From: Rhizoclosmatium globosum
Lineage: Eukaryota; Chytridiomycota; Chytridiomycetes; Chytridiales; Chytriomycetaceae
Assembly: GCA_002104985.1 (NCBI GenBank)
Contig: MCGO01000001.1
Coordinates: 959,499 to 1,023,498, forward strand
Length of the DNA: 64,000 bases
Reading direction: 5' to 3'
Positions 1 to 11,269 of the stretch are shown here, piece by piece; positions within the stretch are counted from its first letter, which is position 1, and each line of letters starts with the position of its first letter. Both the position numbers and the translations under genes were made by a program. The notes under the pieces were generated by a model. The model was not told the origin of the DNA. It ran no database searches and worked only from the letters and a program-made list of their open reading frames with translations.

Positions 1-2528
1 AATTATTTGCGGCAGTTTTGATGTTCAGTTGCATGATGAGGAACTGGTGCTCAGTTGGGTAGACAACTTCCGCAACAGTGTCAATTTCGGTAATATCTTT
101 CGAGATTGCAAGAGTATCTTCGTCTATTGTCGCGAGTGTCTGTTCCGAGTCGGTTGCAACAAGCTGAGCCTCCACATCTGAAGTCGCTCCTCTGATTTCA
201 AGCGAAACACCATCCTTTGATCGACTGGTTCTTCTGCAGATGTTTTTAGCTCCTGATGTTCCTGATGTTCTTCTTCGTCCCCGCCTTCTTGAACCGTTTT
301 CTCATGAACTTGGAGATGTTCGAGGAAAGCTTCCTTCTCATTCACTTCATCAACCTCCAGATTCGATATGCATGAATCAATTTCATGTGCGCACCCAGCG
401 GAATAATTTTCGACTCGATGTCTTCTAATGCATCTCAGCCATATCAAGGTCATCATTAACTACTCAACTATACTGGAAAATCCTTCACACAATCCTCTTC
501 TCTACTCTGCTCAAGAGCTCACTGAAATCTCGTCCAAATCAACAGGTTCAGACTCAACATCAGACCGAACCTCCAAACTCGTTTCAACAAACCCAGATAC
601 TTGACGTACACGAAGTATCAACTTCTCAACGACTTCATGATTCCCCAATCTACAGCAAATATCCACAAACGCGTCAAACACCTCCCTTGTGTGAACAACG
701 GGTGCTAAAAGCGTCGTTACAGGTAAAATGTGTGAAGCGGACGGTGTGACGAGGGTTACGAAACGCGCAAGTTCTTTGAGTTCTTCGGTTTCGGGAGTTT
801 GTGGAGTTAAAGCGAGGCTGATTGATTCGGCTGTTGGTTGGAGGTGTGGAGTTTGGAGCGATTCGAGGAGGGTTATTGTTTCGGAGAGGTGGGTTGGTGA
901 GATTTGAGGAGAGTCGTGAGGTGTGGGGATAGGTTGGATTCACTGGATGTCGCGGTTGTTATGATTCTTGCGAGGGTAATCAAGAGGGTTGCAGTGTTCA
1001 TGGAAGTGGTCGCGGAAGGAAGGTTTCTGAGTTGGGTGATTGTGGATTGGATGAGGGGTAGTTTGGGTTGTTTTGGGAGTGAGTAGCTGTGAGAGTAAGA
1101 TATCCTTGAATAAAGCTGGATATTTCATCGGCCTCTGTTGTGGTGTATGATATGTAAATATCGTTTTGGAAGACGAGGGTTAAGGTTGAGTTGTCGCGGA
1201 CCATCGGATTAAACTTGATAGCAGGTGGACGTATTCTCGGGAATGTGTTGTTTGGTTGAGACATATTATGGACGTCTTGGAGATGCCGAGAAGGAAATGC
1301 TGCGCATTCGATTTCTTTGTATACGTGAGTTCTTGGACTTTGTAGAATGTAACACCATGATATTCCAGGGAACTATTTGACTATTCAATAGAAGAAAGTC
1401 TTGGAATGAAATGCATACCGAACAATCGAATAAACTGTCTCATAGCGGTCACAGCAGAGAGACCATGTAACTTTCCGTGAGCCATCAATATTCGTTTTGC
1501 AATGTCTCTTTGCTTGACGTTCTCCTGAGGAACGAGTTCCGAGAGACTGTAATCATTCGGTTAGACTGAAATGATAAATTACCAAGACCCATACTTTAAA
1601 ACTCGAGCAGTATGAACATCAGGCTCATGATTTCCCAAGTGACACTGCAAAATCAGGCCCGCAAATGCGATGGCTTCGTCAACCGTACAAAGAGTTCTTC
1701 CAGATAAAATCGAATGTTTGGATTCGTGATAGAGGCGAGACAAGTTTGCCGTTGTGATTGGCGCGTTCGGATAAAAGTAGAGTTTTTGAGAAAGTGTGAC
1801 GGTGAGAGGGTCTGACAGGCCTTGTGCTCGGAGTTGGAGGGTTGGGTTGAGCCAGGTTTCTATTAATGAAAAGATTAACTTGTATTTGTGCGAGAGGGTG
1901 GATACCTTGATGTAATGCTTCCTTAGAAAATGGCTTCAGTGCAAATTTTGACCGGGTTGCAGATGTGTTTGATGAAGGGGGTGTTGTGTGAAAGAGTACT
2001 CCTCGTAGTTTGAGACACCTTTCTCCAAGACGTTATTTTAGTCTCTCTACAATATCAAATTATAAACCTAGTTTATCGCACGCTTGTTGAACGAGATCTT
2101 TACGGAATGAGACTGTTCAATTGAGATACCTTGGGTTGAACCGCCAAGTAACGACACACAAAGTGAAGCAGTCGATGGAGCCAAGTGGAAAAAGTCTCCT
2201 GATTTCGATGTATGAGACGAAATTGAACCTTTGAGAAGATAACTGGAAGTTCACCTTGTTTCACAGAGTAAAACGTGAGGGAACAGATGAGTCCAAGAAT
2301 GTTGATGAGGAAGGATCAAATATCCCAAGTTCGCTTTTGTATTAGGTGCGAGTGTGCGTATGATCGACGAGATTGGCGTTGAAGTATTCAGCTAAGTTGA
2401 ATTGTTGCAAGAAGGATGGATATTCAGTAAATATCGATATCTGAGGCTGCTGAACCAACCTGCACTGTTCGAATGGTTTTCTCGGCTGGAAACTGCAACT
2501 TTAAGCTGATAGTCTCTTGGGAACTCAT
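1..2528 (-). CDS. Talin-like FERM-domain protein, partial (C-terminus off the left edge)
   Basis: Talins are cytoskeletal adaptors that join membrane receptors to actin. The gene is read right to left from an ATG at 2526-2528 (MSSQETISLKLQF) through many short introns. Seen in order: an F0/F1-like part, then WLNPTLQLRAQG, matching the talin WLDxxxTLREQG element before F2, then HSILSGRTLCTVDEAIAFAG and NVKQRDIAKRILMAHGKL, matching talin F2 (RDDILNGxHPVxxxxACEFAG and KEYxKQKGERKIFxAHK). Then comes an F3/PTB-like strand set (TLTLVFQNDIYISYTTTEAD, about 1060-1260). Left of 950 the exons read as helical, rod-like sequence (for example DVEAQLVATDSEQTLATIDE near 100-190) and continue past base 1. 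No actin-binding I/LWEQ module lies in the window. The start is chosen because it is the first Met of the F0-like exon. The exon structure between 230 and 940 is uncertain. Confidence 0.72.
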
Positions 2529-2563
2529 AAGAGATTTTCACTACACTTTTATTAAATATTAAA

Positions 2564-2990
2564 ATGCTTGGCCACCAATGTCAATGCTACTCCCTTGTCC
2601 GTCCCTCCAAGCTCGAAACAGTGAACTTGAAAATTCGTGTCGCTAATGCTTTGGCTGACATCAACAAACTGAGGGCTCTTCTCCACGGACCTCCAATCAC
2701 AGACATACAAGATGCTTTCGCTTACTCCAACAACGCTTTCGAGGCATATTAGAATACGCATGGTTATGAATCTTCCAATGTATCGTTGAGTCGCTTCCGA
2801 GGTTATCCTTGATCTAATTGCATCGTTTGTCGATGGTGGCTCCTTATCTCCCTTTGTCACGCGGTTCCATACTACAAGTACATATCAAAGGCAATGTACG
2901 ATATTGTCTTAGTAGATGAATCACCGGGTCCTTTGATTCCGCAACATTTGGCCTGAATTCTTTCCGACAGAGCTAACAGGTTTCCGAACT
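2564..2990 (+). pseudogene. Decayed copy of the F-box-like gene family
   Basis: The first frame opens MLGHQCQCYSLVRPS and carries the family N-terminal element (ANALADINKLRALLHGPPIT), but stops at 2752. Beyond that, the other frames still encode recognisable F-box-like sequence (EVILDLIASFVDG, HAVPYYKYISKAMYDI) up to about 2985, after which homology ends. Several frameshifts separate the blocks and the C-terminal two-thirds are missing. Its start is only 35 bp from the talin-like ATG on the other strand, so the copy landed in or next to that promoter. Confidence 0.75.
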
Positions 2991-3163
2991 AGTCATTTGT
3001 CTACATAACTTACATTCGCATAATTAGGAGGCATGGTTTTTCTCTTTTGCTTTTGGTGTTCGTTTTGGGTTTGGTGTTGTGAGGGTAGAACATCAACTTC
3101 ACGATAAAATGAGTTCGATTTGATGCTGAACAAACAATATACTCCGGTATTTCTTTTGCGAAA

Positions 3164-4224
3164 ATGGCCCCTGCAACTGCTGTGCTCTTCTCTCATCCCT
3201 CCAAGCTAGAAACAGCGAACTGGAGCTTCTACTTGCTAATGCTCTAGCTGATATCAACACGCTGCGAAAATTGCTTCATGCAACTCCAATCACAAAGATA
3301 CAGGATGCTGTGCTTCCCACTCCCACTACGGCCCCATTAAGACAATCTTATGGTCGAAAACTTAATTTGGCATTGGGTGTTTCTCTGGAATCTCTGCCTG
3401 AAGTTATCCTTGATCGCATAGTATCCTTTGTGGATCCGGACTCTATCTTCCGTCTTTGTCATGCTGTTCCATACTACAAATACATTTCAAAAGCCATGTA
3501 TGACATTGCATCGGAAGATGCCTTGGAGGTGAATTCACTTTGGCCGACGTTCGAGTTTCCAATGAATTTGAGATCGTTCCGGAAGAATCCACTGCATTTT
3601 TTGAATTATACTCGAATATTGAAGAGACATGGTCTTTCGATATCCCTTGGTGTGCAAGATTTGGAATATTTGAATGAAGTTGGCCCATACCTGACGCCTA
3701 CAGTTTCAGTGTCCTGCTATACGAAAAGCCTTTTACATGTTTTCACGCTTTTGAAAAGTTCTGGTGTGAAGTGTGTGGATTTTTTGCACTTAATGGGTGC
3801 CCCAAGAGATGCAACAACCACAGACTGGGGAATTCTGACAAAGCTCCAAATTAATGTAATAGATTTTGAAATGGGTGATTCTGCGCTCTTTATGAGTGGG
3901 TTAAAAAACATTTTTGGACTGAATGCTCTACATATTGACCGTGCAAGTGGCACTGATTTTGAGACACTCTTTGACTGCTCATCATTGAGGTCGATTCAAT
4001 TCAACCACCTATCTTTGGAAAGTTTGCCCAGTATCATGCAGGGAATTAAAAAATCTATCACACTGGAGTGGGTTGAGTTTATTGGCAACAATATACCCAC
4101 AAGGAATGCTATGCGTGAAGGCATCATTAGAAGCAATTGCGGTTGGGAATTATTGACATGTCTGAATGATCTAAACAAACCAAATGGGTGGGCTTTGAAG
4201 CGGAAAGTTTGCTCAAATGAATAA
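3164..4224 (+). CDS. F-box-like family protein (intact copy, start disturbed)
   Basis: One long frame ends at 4224. After a Cys-rich N-terminus (CNCC) comes the family signature SLQARNSELELLLANALADI, then ITKIQDAVLPTPTT, then an F-box-like segment SLESLPEVILDRIVSF with CHAVPYYKYISKAMYDIASE, and a roughly 200-residue leucine-rich tail. F-box proteins select targets for SCF ubiquitin ligases; that role is inferred from the LPxxVLxxIxSF pattern only. The conserved N-terminus continues upstream of Met 3271 without an in-frame ATG. Comparison with paralogues suggests the true ATG is at 3164, followed by one missing base (ATGGCCC where ATGGGCCC would restore the frame). Taking the frame as printed, translation could begin only at 3271 and would lose the signature. 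Confidence 0.7.
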
Positions 4225-4323
4225 ATGGGAAAGAACAGGGTTGAAGAAACTGTGGATTTATTACTCAAGGAAGGGAATAAAGAAGAAACACGTTTGAGAA
4301 AATAGAAAATCAGTAATGGATAT

Positions 4324-6366
4324 CTATGACTTAACAGCAGGCTTTGATGATTTCTATTGCACAGTCGTTAATATACACAATTTGAATGAGCAACTTACGC
4401 TCTCAGCATCCGCAGCAACGCCACTACCACCGCTACTAGTTCTATCAGTAGCCGCCTTTTTCGCCTGCCCACCACTACTCTCTAACACGTAATTAGCACC
4501 ACTCTGGTTCGACTGATTTCTCGACCGAGCATCACTCGACAAAGACCCTCGCTCCGAATGACTCGGCTCAACGTCTTCAGAATACGAGCTCGATCGATCA
4601 ATACCGTCTTCTCCAACAGGAGAAGGGCTTGGGGAACGGGAAGTCACGCTGTTCCCGCCGCTGCCGCCGTTGTCGAGGAACGACATTGCAGGAGTTGATG
4701 TGGCAGTGGTGGAGATTGTTGGAGGTGCATTCTGGGCGGCGAGTTTTTGTTTGCGGACTGTTTCTGGGGATGCTGGTTCGTTTCGGAGGATGAATTCTAC
4801 TTCGACTGGTTCGCCGTCTTTTGTGGCGAGGATGTCGCGGATTTTCTCGTCTGGCGATCTGCGTGTTTCTTGGTCTGCGTTGAATGGTGTGTTGGATTAG
4901 GGGGAAGAGATTTGTAGGAATAGAATTCGTTTACCTTCATACTTCAGCTTGGTGGATAGGTAATACTTGAGGTTCACGTCACTGCCAACCTTAAACTTTT
5001 CCTTCACAATCTCCGTGACTTCCTCCAACCCAGCATTCAACTTAACACCAATTGTCTTGTACGTCCTCGCCTTCCCAGTCTTATCCAATGGATCCAACTG
5101 AAACACGCGAATCAAGTGAAAATCTTTCTCGAAAATGTTCATACGCTTGTTGATGATCACCTTGATGATGTTATCGTCGTTCATCATCAGGGATGTCTTT
5201 GCCTTTCCCTCAATTTTGTTGAAGTTGGCAACTCCGGGGAGGTTCTTGTTTTTGAGGGCTTCCAAGGCGTTGAAGACGATTGCGGAGGGTTCCAGGGGCT
5301 TTTCACCAGAGTCCATGAAGAGACGGAGAGGAAGTAGGTTGATGCATCGGCGTTGTCGACGCGGAATCGCTTAAGGGCTACTTCAAGGAGTTGGGTTGTC
5401 GTCATATCCGGAAGGAGGCGACGGCTTTATATGTTGCTTTCAAATCAACGTTTCCGGTGTATATTCTCAGGACGTTGATGGATTGTTTCTTGAAGTTTAT
5501 GTTTAGTTTGCGAGAGGTTTAATCTGGAATTAGACTTACCGGAGCTTCTGATTTACTTGCCGCGGGTGCAGTTTTCGCGTCTGGAGAGGTTGGAGAGGTT
5601 GGGATTTAGCAGCCGCAGGAGCATTATTGAAAAGTTTCTAGAGTTGTGTCAGTCTAATATGATTCCACCAAAAAACCATCACAATTATAACTCGTACCTT
5701 GAATAAACCACCACCCAAAGAAACACTTGGGTTCCGCTTCTTTTCATCTCCTTGTTCCCACTAGCTTGAGGAACCCCCGCAGCACCTGCAGCAGCGACAC
5801 CTCCACCCGCCTTCACCCCGGCATCACCTTGTGAAGCCGCAGCCGCAGCCGCAGCCCCCGCACTCACAGCCCACCACCACCCACCACTACCAGCAGGAAC
5901 ATCCTCACCCCCATCCTCCTCCTCCTCATCATCATCATAATCAATATCATCATAATTCTCAAACACAATCGCAGAATCCGCAAACACAAGGCGCGGTTTC
6001 GTAGGATCCACGGTGGCGGGGTTCCGCCTGGTCGATTGCGTTTGCAAGGGTTTCTTGCACGTTTTTGAACTTGTTTAGACGCGCAAGGCGTTCAGAGGGG
6101 GTTTCGATGTTTTCGGCGGGGATGTAGCCGATCTTTTTTGGGGGGGTGGAGGGGGAGTGTGGGGGGTTAGATTGGAAGGGGGTAGAGGGGAGGGAGGGGT
6201 ACTTCTTCGGTTTTGACACATTTGACAAGCCACCAGTAATAGTTTGTGTCGTCGAGGAGTTTTAGGGAGTCGCCTTTTAGGACACAGACTTGGCCTTCGA
6301 CGTTTGCGACAAAGGTGTGGAGGCGTAGACTAGGGAGGGGTCGATTGCGTCTGTGGGGTCTTCCAT
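4324..6366 (-). CDS. SH3 and Ras-association (RA) domain protein
   Basis: A signalling adaptor inferred to bind Ras-type GTPases and proline-rich partners. From the ATG at 6364-6366 (MEDPTDAIDPSLVYA) the order is: an SH3 domain (FVANVEGQVCVLKGD, LLDDTNYYWWLVKC, IGYIPAENIETPSERLARLN; the last stretch is typical of fungal polarity SH3 proteins such as Bud14/Tea4), an acidic low-complexity region, an RA-like module around 5190-5405 (TTQLLEVALKRFRVD, DDNIIKVIINKRMN), a second RA module (FHLIRVFQLDPLDKTGKART to IRDILATKDGEPVEVEFILR), and a Ser-rich tail ending near 4324 after a short last intron. The frame breaks inside the SH3 near 6325 (YALHTFVAN is restored by one extra C), near 6010 and near 5735. 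These look like missing bases, not introns. Confidence 0.7.
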
Positions 6367-6877
6367 TCTTGGTCTTTACTTTCTGAGGTTTTGAGGAAGG
6401 TCAAGGTATTTCAGGGGGGTTTTTGTTTCTGTATGGACGTGGTTTTTAGTGATTGGTATTTGAGTGGTTGTGTAGTTGTTGGGAGATTTCCATCCTGTCA
6501 AAACGCGTTGCATACTCTATATCGGGTCTACTTACAGATTATGAGGCGCGATTTGATTCGTCAACTAACCAGGAACGGAGTATGGAGTTTGGAACCGAGA
6601 GAAACGCGAAAGCTGATTGTCCTTTTCTGGTTCAAAGAAAAATTGAAAGACTCACTCTGAGACGTCCCCACTTCGCCTTCCAATAGTTACTAATCAGTGG
6701 AGTTCCCTGCGCGTGAATCAAAAAATCGGACAGGAGTAGAATGTGAGATGTCATCTTGTTTGCCCATTACAAAATCCTCATAAACTAATAAAATGCCTTT
6801 GATTTCATTTTGTACCTATATTAAATACACTGTTCCAACTCCGTCCCCTCAAAGCAACCTGTTAAACACTTGACACA
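6367..6877. other. Intergenic, no gene seen
   Basis: About 510 bp between the SH3/RA gene start and the RFC gene stop, both on the minus strand. Open frames on the plus strand here have no domain and no family resemblance. The region must contain the SH3/RA promoter and the RFC 3' end. Confidence 0.5.
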
Positions 6878-8529
6878 TCACACAACCAAATCACAAGCAT
6901 TCTTAAACCCACCCACCAAACTCGCCAACTGCAGCTTCTCACTACACCCAACACTCAAGTTATACTCCACCTCCGCCAACTTCACCAACAACTTTACACG
7001 CACATGCGGCGGCAGTTCCATACCCTGAAGCACGGCATGTAATTCGAGAAGCATGTCTGAGAGTGCGAGACCTTTTTCTTGTTTCAAAGATTTGATGTCT
7101 ATGAGAAAAAAGTGGTCGGTCGAGTGAGAAAATAATGAGACAGAGAGGAAGGGAAGGTACGAAACTGGAATGCGCAACGTCAAACGACTCTCCAAACAAC
7201 CAATCCGCCATCTTGACGATATCCCCAGGAACAGGTGCGCCTACACACGTGTATATCGAGACTTCATCCGCGACAGGGTACGCTGCGTGAACAGCTTGTA
7301 AAATGTTGAGCATGCGTCTCATATCGCCTTTCGACAGTTTGAGGAGCGCGGATCGGCCTGTTTCTGTGATGTTGATGGACTCGGCGGCGACAACGTGGTC
7401 TAGGCGGGTGCGGATGAAGGATTCGGGGATGGGAGCGAAACGGAAGCGCGTGCATCTGGATTGGAGGGCGGGGATGATTTTGGAGACGTAGTTGCAGATT
7501 ATGCAGAAGCGGACGTTTTGGGTGTATTTTTCGACGACTGTGTTTTTTTTAGGGGTGGGAGGGTAAGTTATTTGGAGAGGAGGGAGTGGAGGAAGGGGAC
7601 GTACTTCGGCGAAGCGCGTTTTGGGCGACTTGGGTCATTGCGTCACATTCGTCTAGGATGATAAGTTTGAAACCAGAGCTATAATGATTGTTAGTATGGG
7701 GATTGGATGAAATCTTTTCGTAGGGAACGGGTTCTAGGTGATGTGTCGCCTTCAAACCTGAACCTCTCCCCGAATAACCACCTCCACTCTTTGTAGCTCT
7801 TCACACAACATGCCACACACTCTCTCTTCGCTTCACTTCTTAGTAATCAAAGTACCTGAATATCTTTTTCGTGCTAGCAAAGTTTTTGATCTGTTCTCGG
7901 ACAACATCAATACCACGATCATCTGACGCATTGAGCTAAAAACAACACAAACATGGGTTACTTCCCACCGAACACAGGCTACAGAAATAAAGCAGAAGGT
8001 ACCTCTAGAATCATTGACTTGTACTTTGGCCCGTACAGCTTTCGCGCAACAGCAAGGATCATTGACGTCTTTCCGGTGCCCTGTTGATGGATGAGGGTGA
8101 GTCCCTCGCAGTGCAAACGAGGGTTAACGCACAGGCGGCCCGTAAAAGAGAAGGTGAGGCAGTTTGTTCTGGTCGATAAACTTTGAGACAGACTGGATAA
8201 TGTCTCCGTGCGAAATGAGTTCATCGAGCTGAGAGGGTCTGTACTTCTCGACCCTTTTGTTGTTTGTTTGTTTGTTTGTGGTAGAGTAGGTGCGAGTAGA
8301 TTGCGAGGACAGGTTAGTACTAGTGTGCATGAAGCAGGTAGGTGGGACTAGAAGTAGTTGGTAGTTACCAAGGAAGCGAGTCTTCTTTGACGCCGCCTTC
8401 AAACGAGGGAAGAAGCGAAATCACTTGCTTTCCTTTCGCCTTGTCGCTTGGTTGTTGGTGCACTGGCATTGGCGCCAACGGTGCGTGGAAGTCGTCCATT
8501 TCAATGTCCTCGGATTCGGACCCCATCAT
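6878..8529 (-). CDS. RFC5: Replication factor C small subunit (yeast Rfc3 / human RFC5 type)
   Basis: A clamp-loader AAA+ ATPase subunit that helps load PCNA at primer ends in the nucleus. Read right to left: an acidic start (MMGSESEDIEMDDFH), LPWVEKYRPSQLDELISHGD, Walker A [20 protein letters not shown] split by an intron, a LNASDDRGIDVVREQI exon near 7880-7930, Walker B KLIILDECDAMT, the RFC arginine-finger SRC motif in PALQSRCTRFRFAPI, sensor-2 region SKGDMRRMLNILQ, and the C-terminal collar ending NACDLVV. The Walker B Cys in DECD replaces the DEAD of human RFC5 (ATP-binding Asp-Glu kept). The motif set matches the Rfc3/RFC5 branch better than Rfc2 or Rfc4. Introns are about 50-100 bp. 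It faces the next gene head to head with about 155 bp between start codons. Confidence 0.93.
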
Positions 8530-8683
8530 TTGTTGGTCTTGTTTTTTAAATGGTTTTATAAATAGTATGAAGGAATTAAATGAAAAGAGGGGGAGGTTGC
8601 TCTGCCAATCCCAGTGGAAATCTTGTGCTCTTTCACATTCCTTCGAGAACATCCCTACCAGTACTCCTTAAGATAACTATATC

Positions 8684-11140
8684 ATGAGCACCTTTTCCTT
8701 CTCTCTGCCTCCTATCCCTCTTCCCCACACTCCTCCTCTTTGGACATCGCGTCGTCTTCTAGGACACAGGTATGCTCGCACTATCAGCTTGTTTCTACCC
8801 AGGCACTCCACCCTTGTGAATACTCACCCTATTTTATTCTGCAGTATCCACTACTCCCAACTACGAACAGTCCAAGACCCAACTCTCTCACTCGGTGACT
8901 CGTTTCTCTACAAACTGGATCCTCATCCTTCTGCTGGCTCTGGAGGGACGAACCAAAATAATGTTCAAGTTATTGTCACGCGTGATAATTGCAGGGATCT
9001 TGTTTTCCCTCGTGTCAGGAGGGCGAGGGGGCGTGTTAGGGAGATTGAGGAGAGGGTTGAAGGGGAGTTGGTGAGTGTGTGGTTATTTTAAACGAGCGAG
9101 TAGTAGTCATGGAGTCGAGAAATTATTATCAAGGGTAACGAAAGTCAATTCGATGGGCGACTGTACGGCGGAGTCGTTCAAGAGAAACAGTGTCAACTAC
9201 CGATATACACTGAAACAATACAATCAAAATAATAACGGTTTTTCGTCTAGGCTACTCAATTCGAAGGCTTGACAGAAGACCAACGTGAAAGTGTGCTTCA
9301 TTTGGTGAAACGAAACGCAAAACTCAGAGAAATGAATAGGAAATTAATTAACAAGGATGATAGTAGTGTGGAGGGAAGTCAAGATAAAATATCGATGGAT
9401 AACTCAAATTCAGAGGATGTGTTGAAGACTGCAGGCATTGACTTCGTTGTGTATGATTACATTTTGAAAGGTGGCGGGGATTTGAAGGAAGGAGAGCGCA
9501 AGTTTCGCAGTGATGTGGAGGAAGAGGAGAAGAATCAAAAGAAGGAGGCGAAGGAGGTTGGGTCTCGTGAATTAGGAAGTGACGGGGAACTTGTGACTGA
9601 GAAGGTATTTCCACTTCTTCTACACGTTTCAAACACTTACTCTTTTATGGTTATCGATAGAATGGATCAAATTCAACACTACCATCCCTTTCAACACTCA
9701 TCCAAAAACCAGCTGTCCCTGCAATTCCACAAATTGAACTGACACCGCGCCAGAAATACGCCAAACTCGTGGCAAAACGCGACCTCTTCCCCAACACATC
9801 CACAACTCTCACATCCACATCTTCAACAACAACCGAAGAACAACTCCCAGCCGCAGCAGCCGGCCTCGAAGAAATGAAACGCGTCACAAAAGGTCTCCAC
9901 GACTGGTCCCAAAACATGATCAACGCCCCCATAAACCTCTTTGACAACAAAAACCTCCCCAAAATAACACCAAGCCCCTGGACAACCACCACCACCACCT
10001 CCACAAACCAACGAACCGGAAGCCCACCCAAACAAGGCCTCTTCGACCTCACAGGCACCTCCCCCGCCGGAATCATCACCGGAAGCGGCGAACCCATCCT
10101 CTTACAACCCTCCACCCAACCAGGACCCACCGGCCCCTCCCCAGACACAAACACCCTCACAGTCCCCGGCCTCCCCGGCGACGCCCACAAATCAACACCC
10201 GGCCTCAAAGACGACCCCCTCTTCGTCGACTCCGCGTACGGCGAATTCGACGTCTTGCTAAACGCGTGTAAACCTACGGCAACGGAAAGTAAACTCAGTA
10301 TTCGGTTGAACGTTGTGCAGGAGACCAATCCGCCTTGTGCATTGGTTGCGGCGTTGAAGGAGAACCTTGGGTATGAGATTCGGACGCGGGTTGAAGGGTT
10401 GAAGGTTGCGGAGGAGAGGGTTGCGAGACGGGTTGTTCGAAGTGAGTTTACCTTTTTTTTGAGAGAGAGGGGGGGGGGGGTGGGGGTGGGTAATGGGGTA
10501 GGAGAGGGGGCTAACCTATTTTGTTGTAGAGGACTTTGTTGTTTCTACGCATCCTGTGAAAGAGGGGGGTGGACATAAACGGGTGAACTATGGGAACTGG
10601 TATATCAAGCCTGATATGTGGAATGAGTACATGTTGAAAAGCGGGGCTGAGAAGAACCCGAAACCGAGGCCTAAAATGGGTGGACTTGTACAACAGAAGC
10701 TTGACCAGATTATGGTTGTACGTGCGAAGGAGGAGGCTGCGTTTCAAGCGGCTTTGATGCAGAGTCTTGGCGGTGGAGGAGGGGGCCCGCCTGGTGTTCC
10801 TGTGCCGAGTGCGGGTGGTGGGCAGGGGGAGAGGCATGAGAGGGGGAGGAATAGTAAAGCTGGGGTTGCGGGGCATGATAAGAGTGCGCATACTTCGAAA
10901 ACGCATTCTCGCGCTGTTTCGACGAATAACCTTGCGGCGAGTCGGGGTGGTGGTGTTGGAGCGAGTATTAACAATATTGCGGCTGTGGTGGCGATGAGGA
11001 GTATTAGTCGACAGGTTAGTATGAATAATATTGAAAACACTACGGGTGCTGCTGGAAGGGCTATTAGTGTACTGCGGAATGAAATGAGGGGAAGCGTGCC
11101 TAATATTAACAGTGCTGGCGTTCCAGAGGAAGTAGCTTAA
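8684..11140 (+). CDS. Unrecognised protein with a FAM47-like YGNWYIKPDMW segment
   Basis: A five-exon model joins well: exon 1 from ATG 8684 to 8769, exon 2 8845-9069, exon 3 about 9251-9605, exon 4 about 9661-10440, exon 5 about 10530-11140. The introns have GTATGC/GTGAGT-type donors and TAG/CAG acceptors. The product is about 560 residues. Mid-protein is Thr/Pro-rich (PSPWTTTTTTSTNQRT); the helical part LNVVQETNPPCALVAALKEN leads to RVNYGNWYIKPDMWNEYM and a Gly/Ser-rich tail. The YGxWYxxPxxW element recalls the C-terminal region of animal FAM47 proteins, which might hint at a flagellum- or microtubule-linked role in zoospores, but this is weak. No catalytic motif, signal peptide or TM helix is seen. 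Confidence 0.6.
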
Positions 11141-11269
11141 TGTTTAAGTTCATTGAGAAGTAAAATAATAATAAAAGAGGATGAAGTGGTCTTGACGTTA
11201 TGCCGGAACGGATCGGGACGCCACTTTTTGACTTTCCCCAAACTCTGCCCTGAACAAAAAAGCAGCGAA

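Noticed and set aside
9651..10328. 225-residue minus-strand frame
   Set aside because: Antisense to a well-joined exon of the plus-strand gene; the frame is open only because of the Pro/Thr-rich codons on the other strand.
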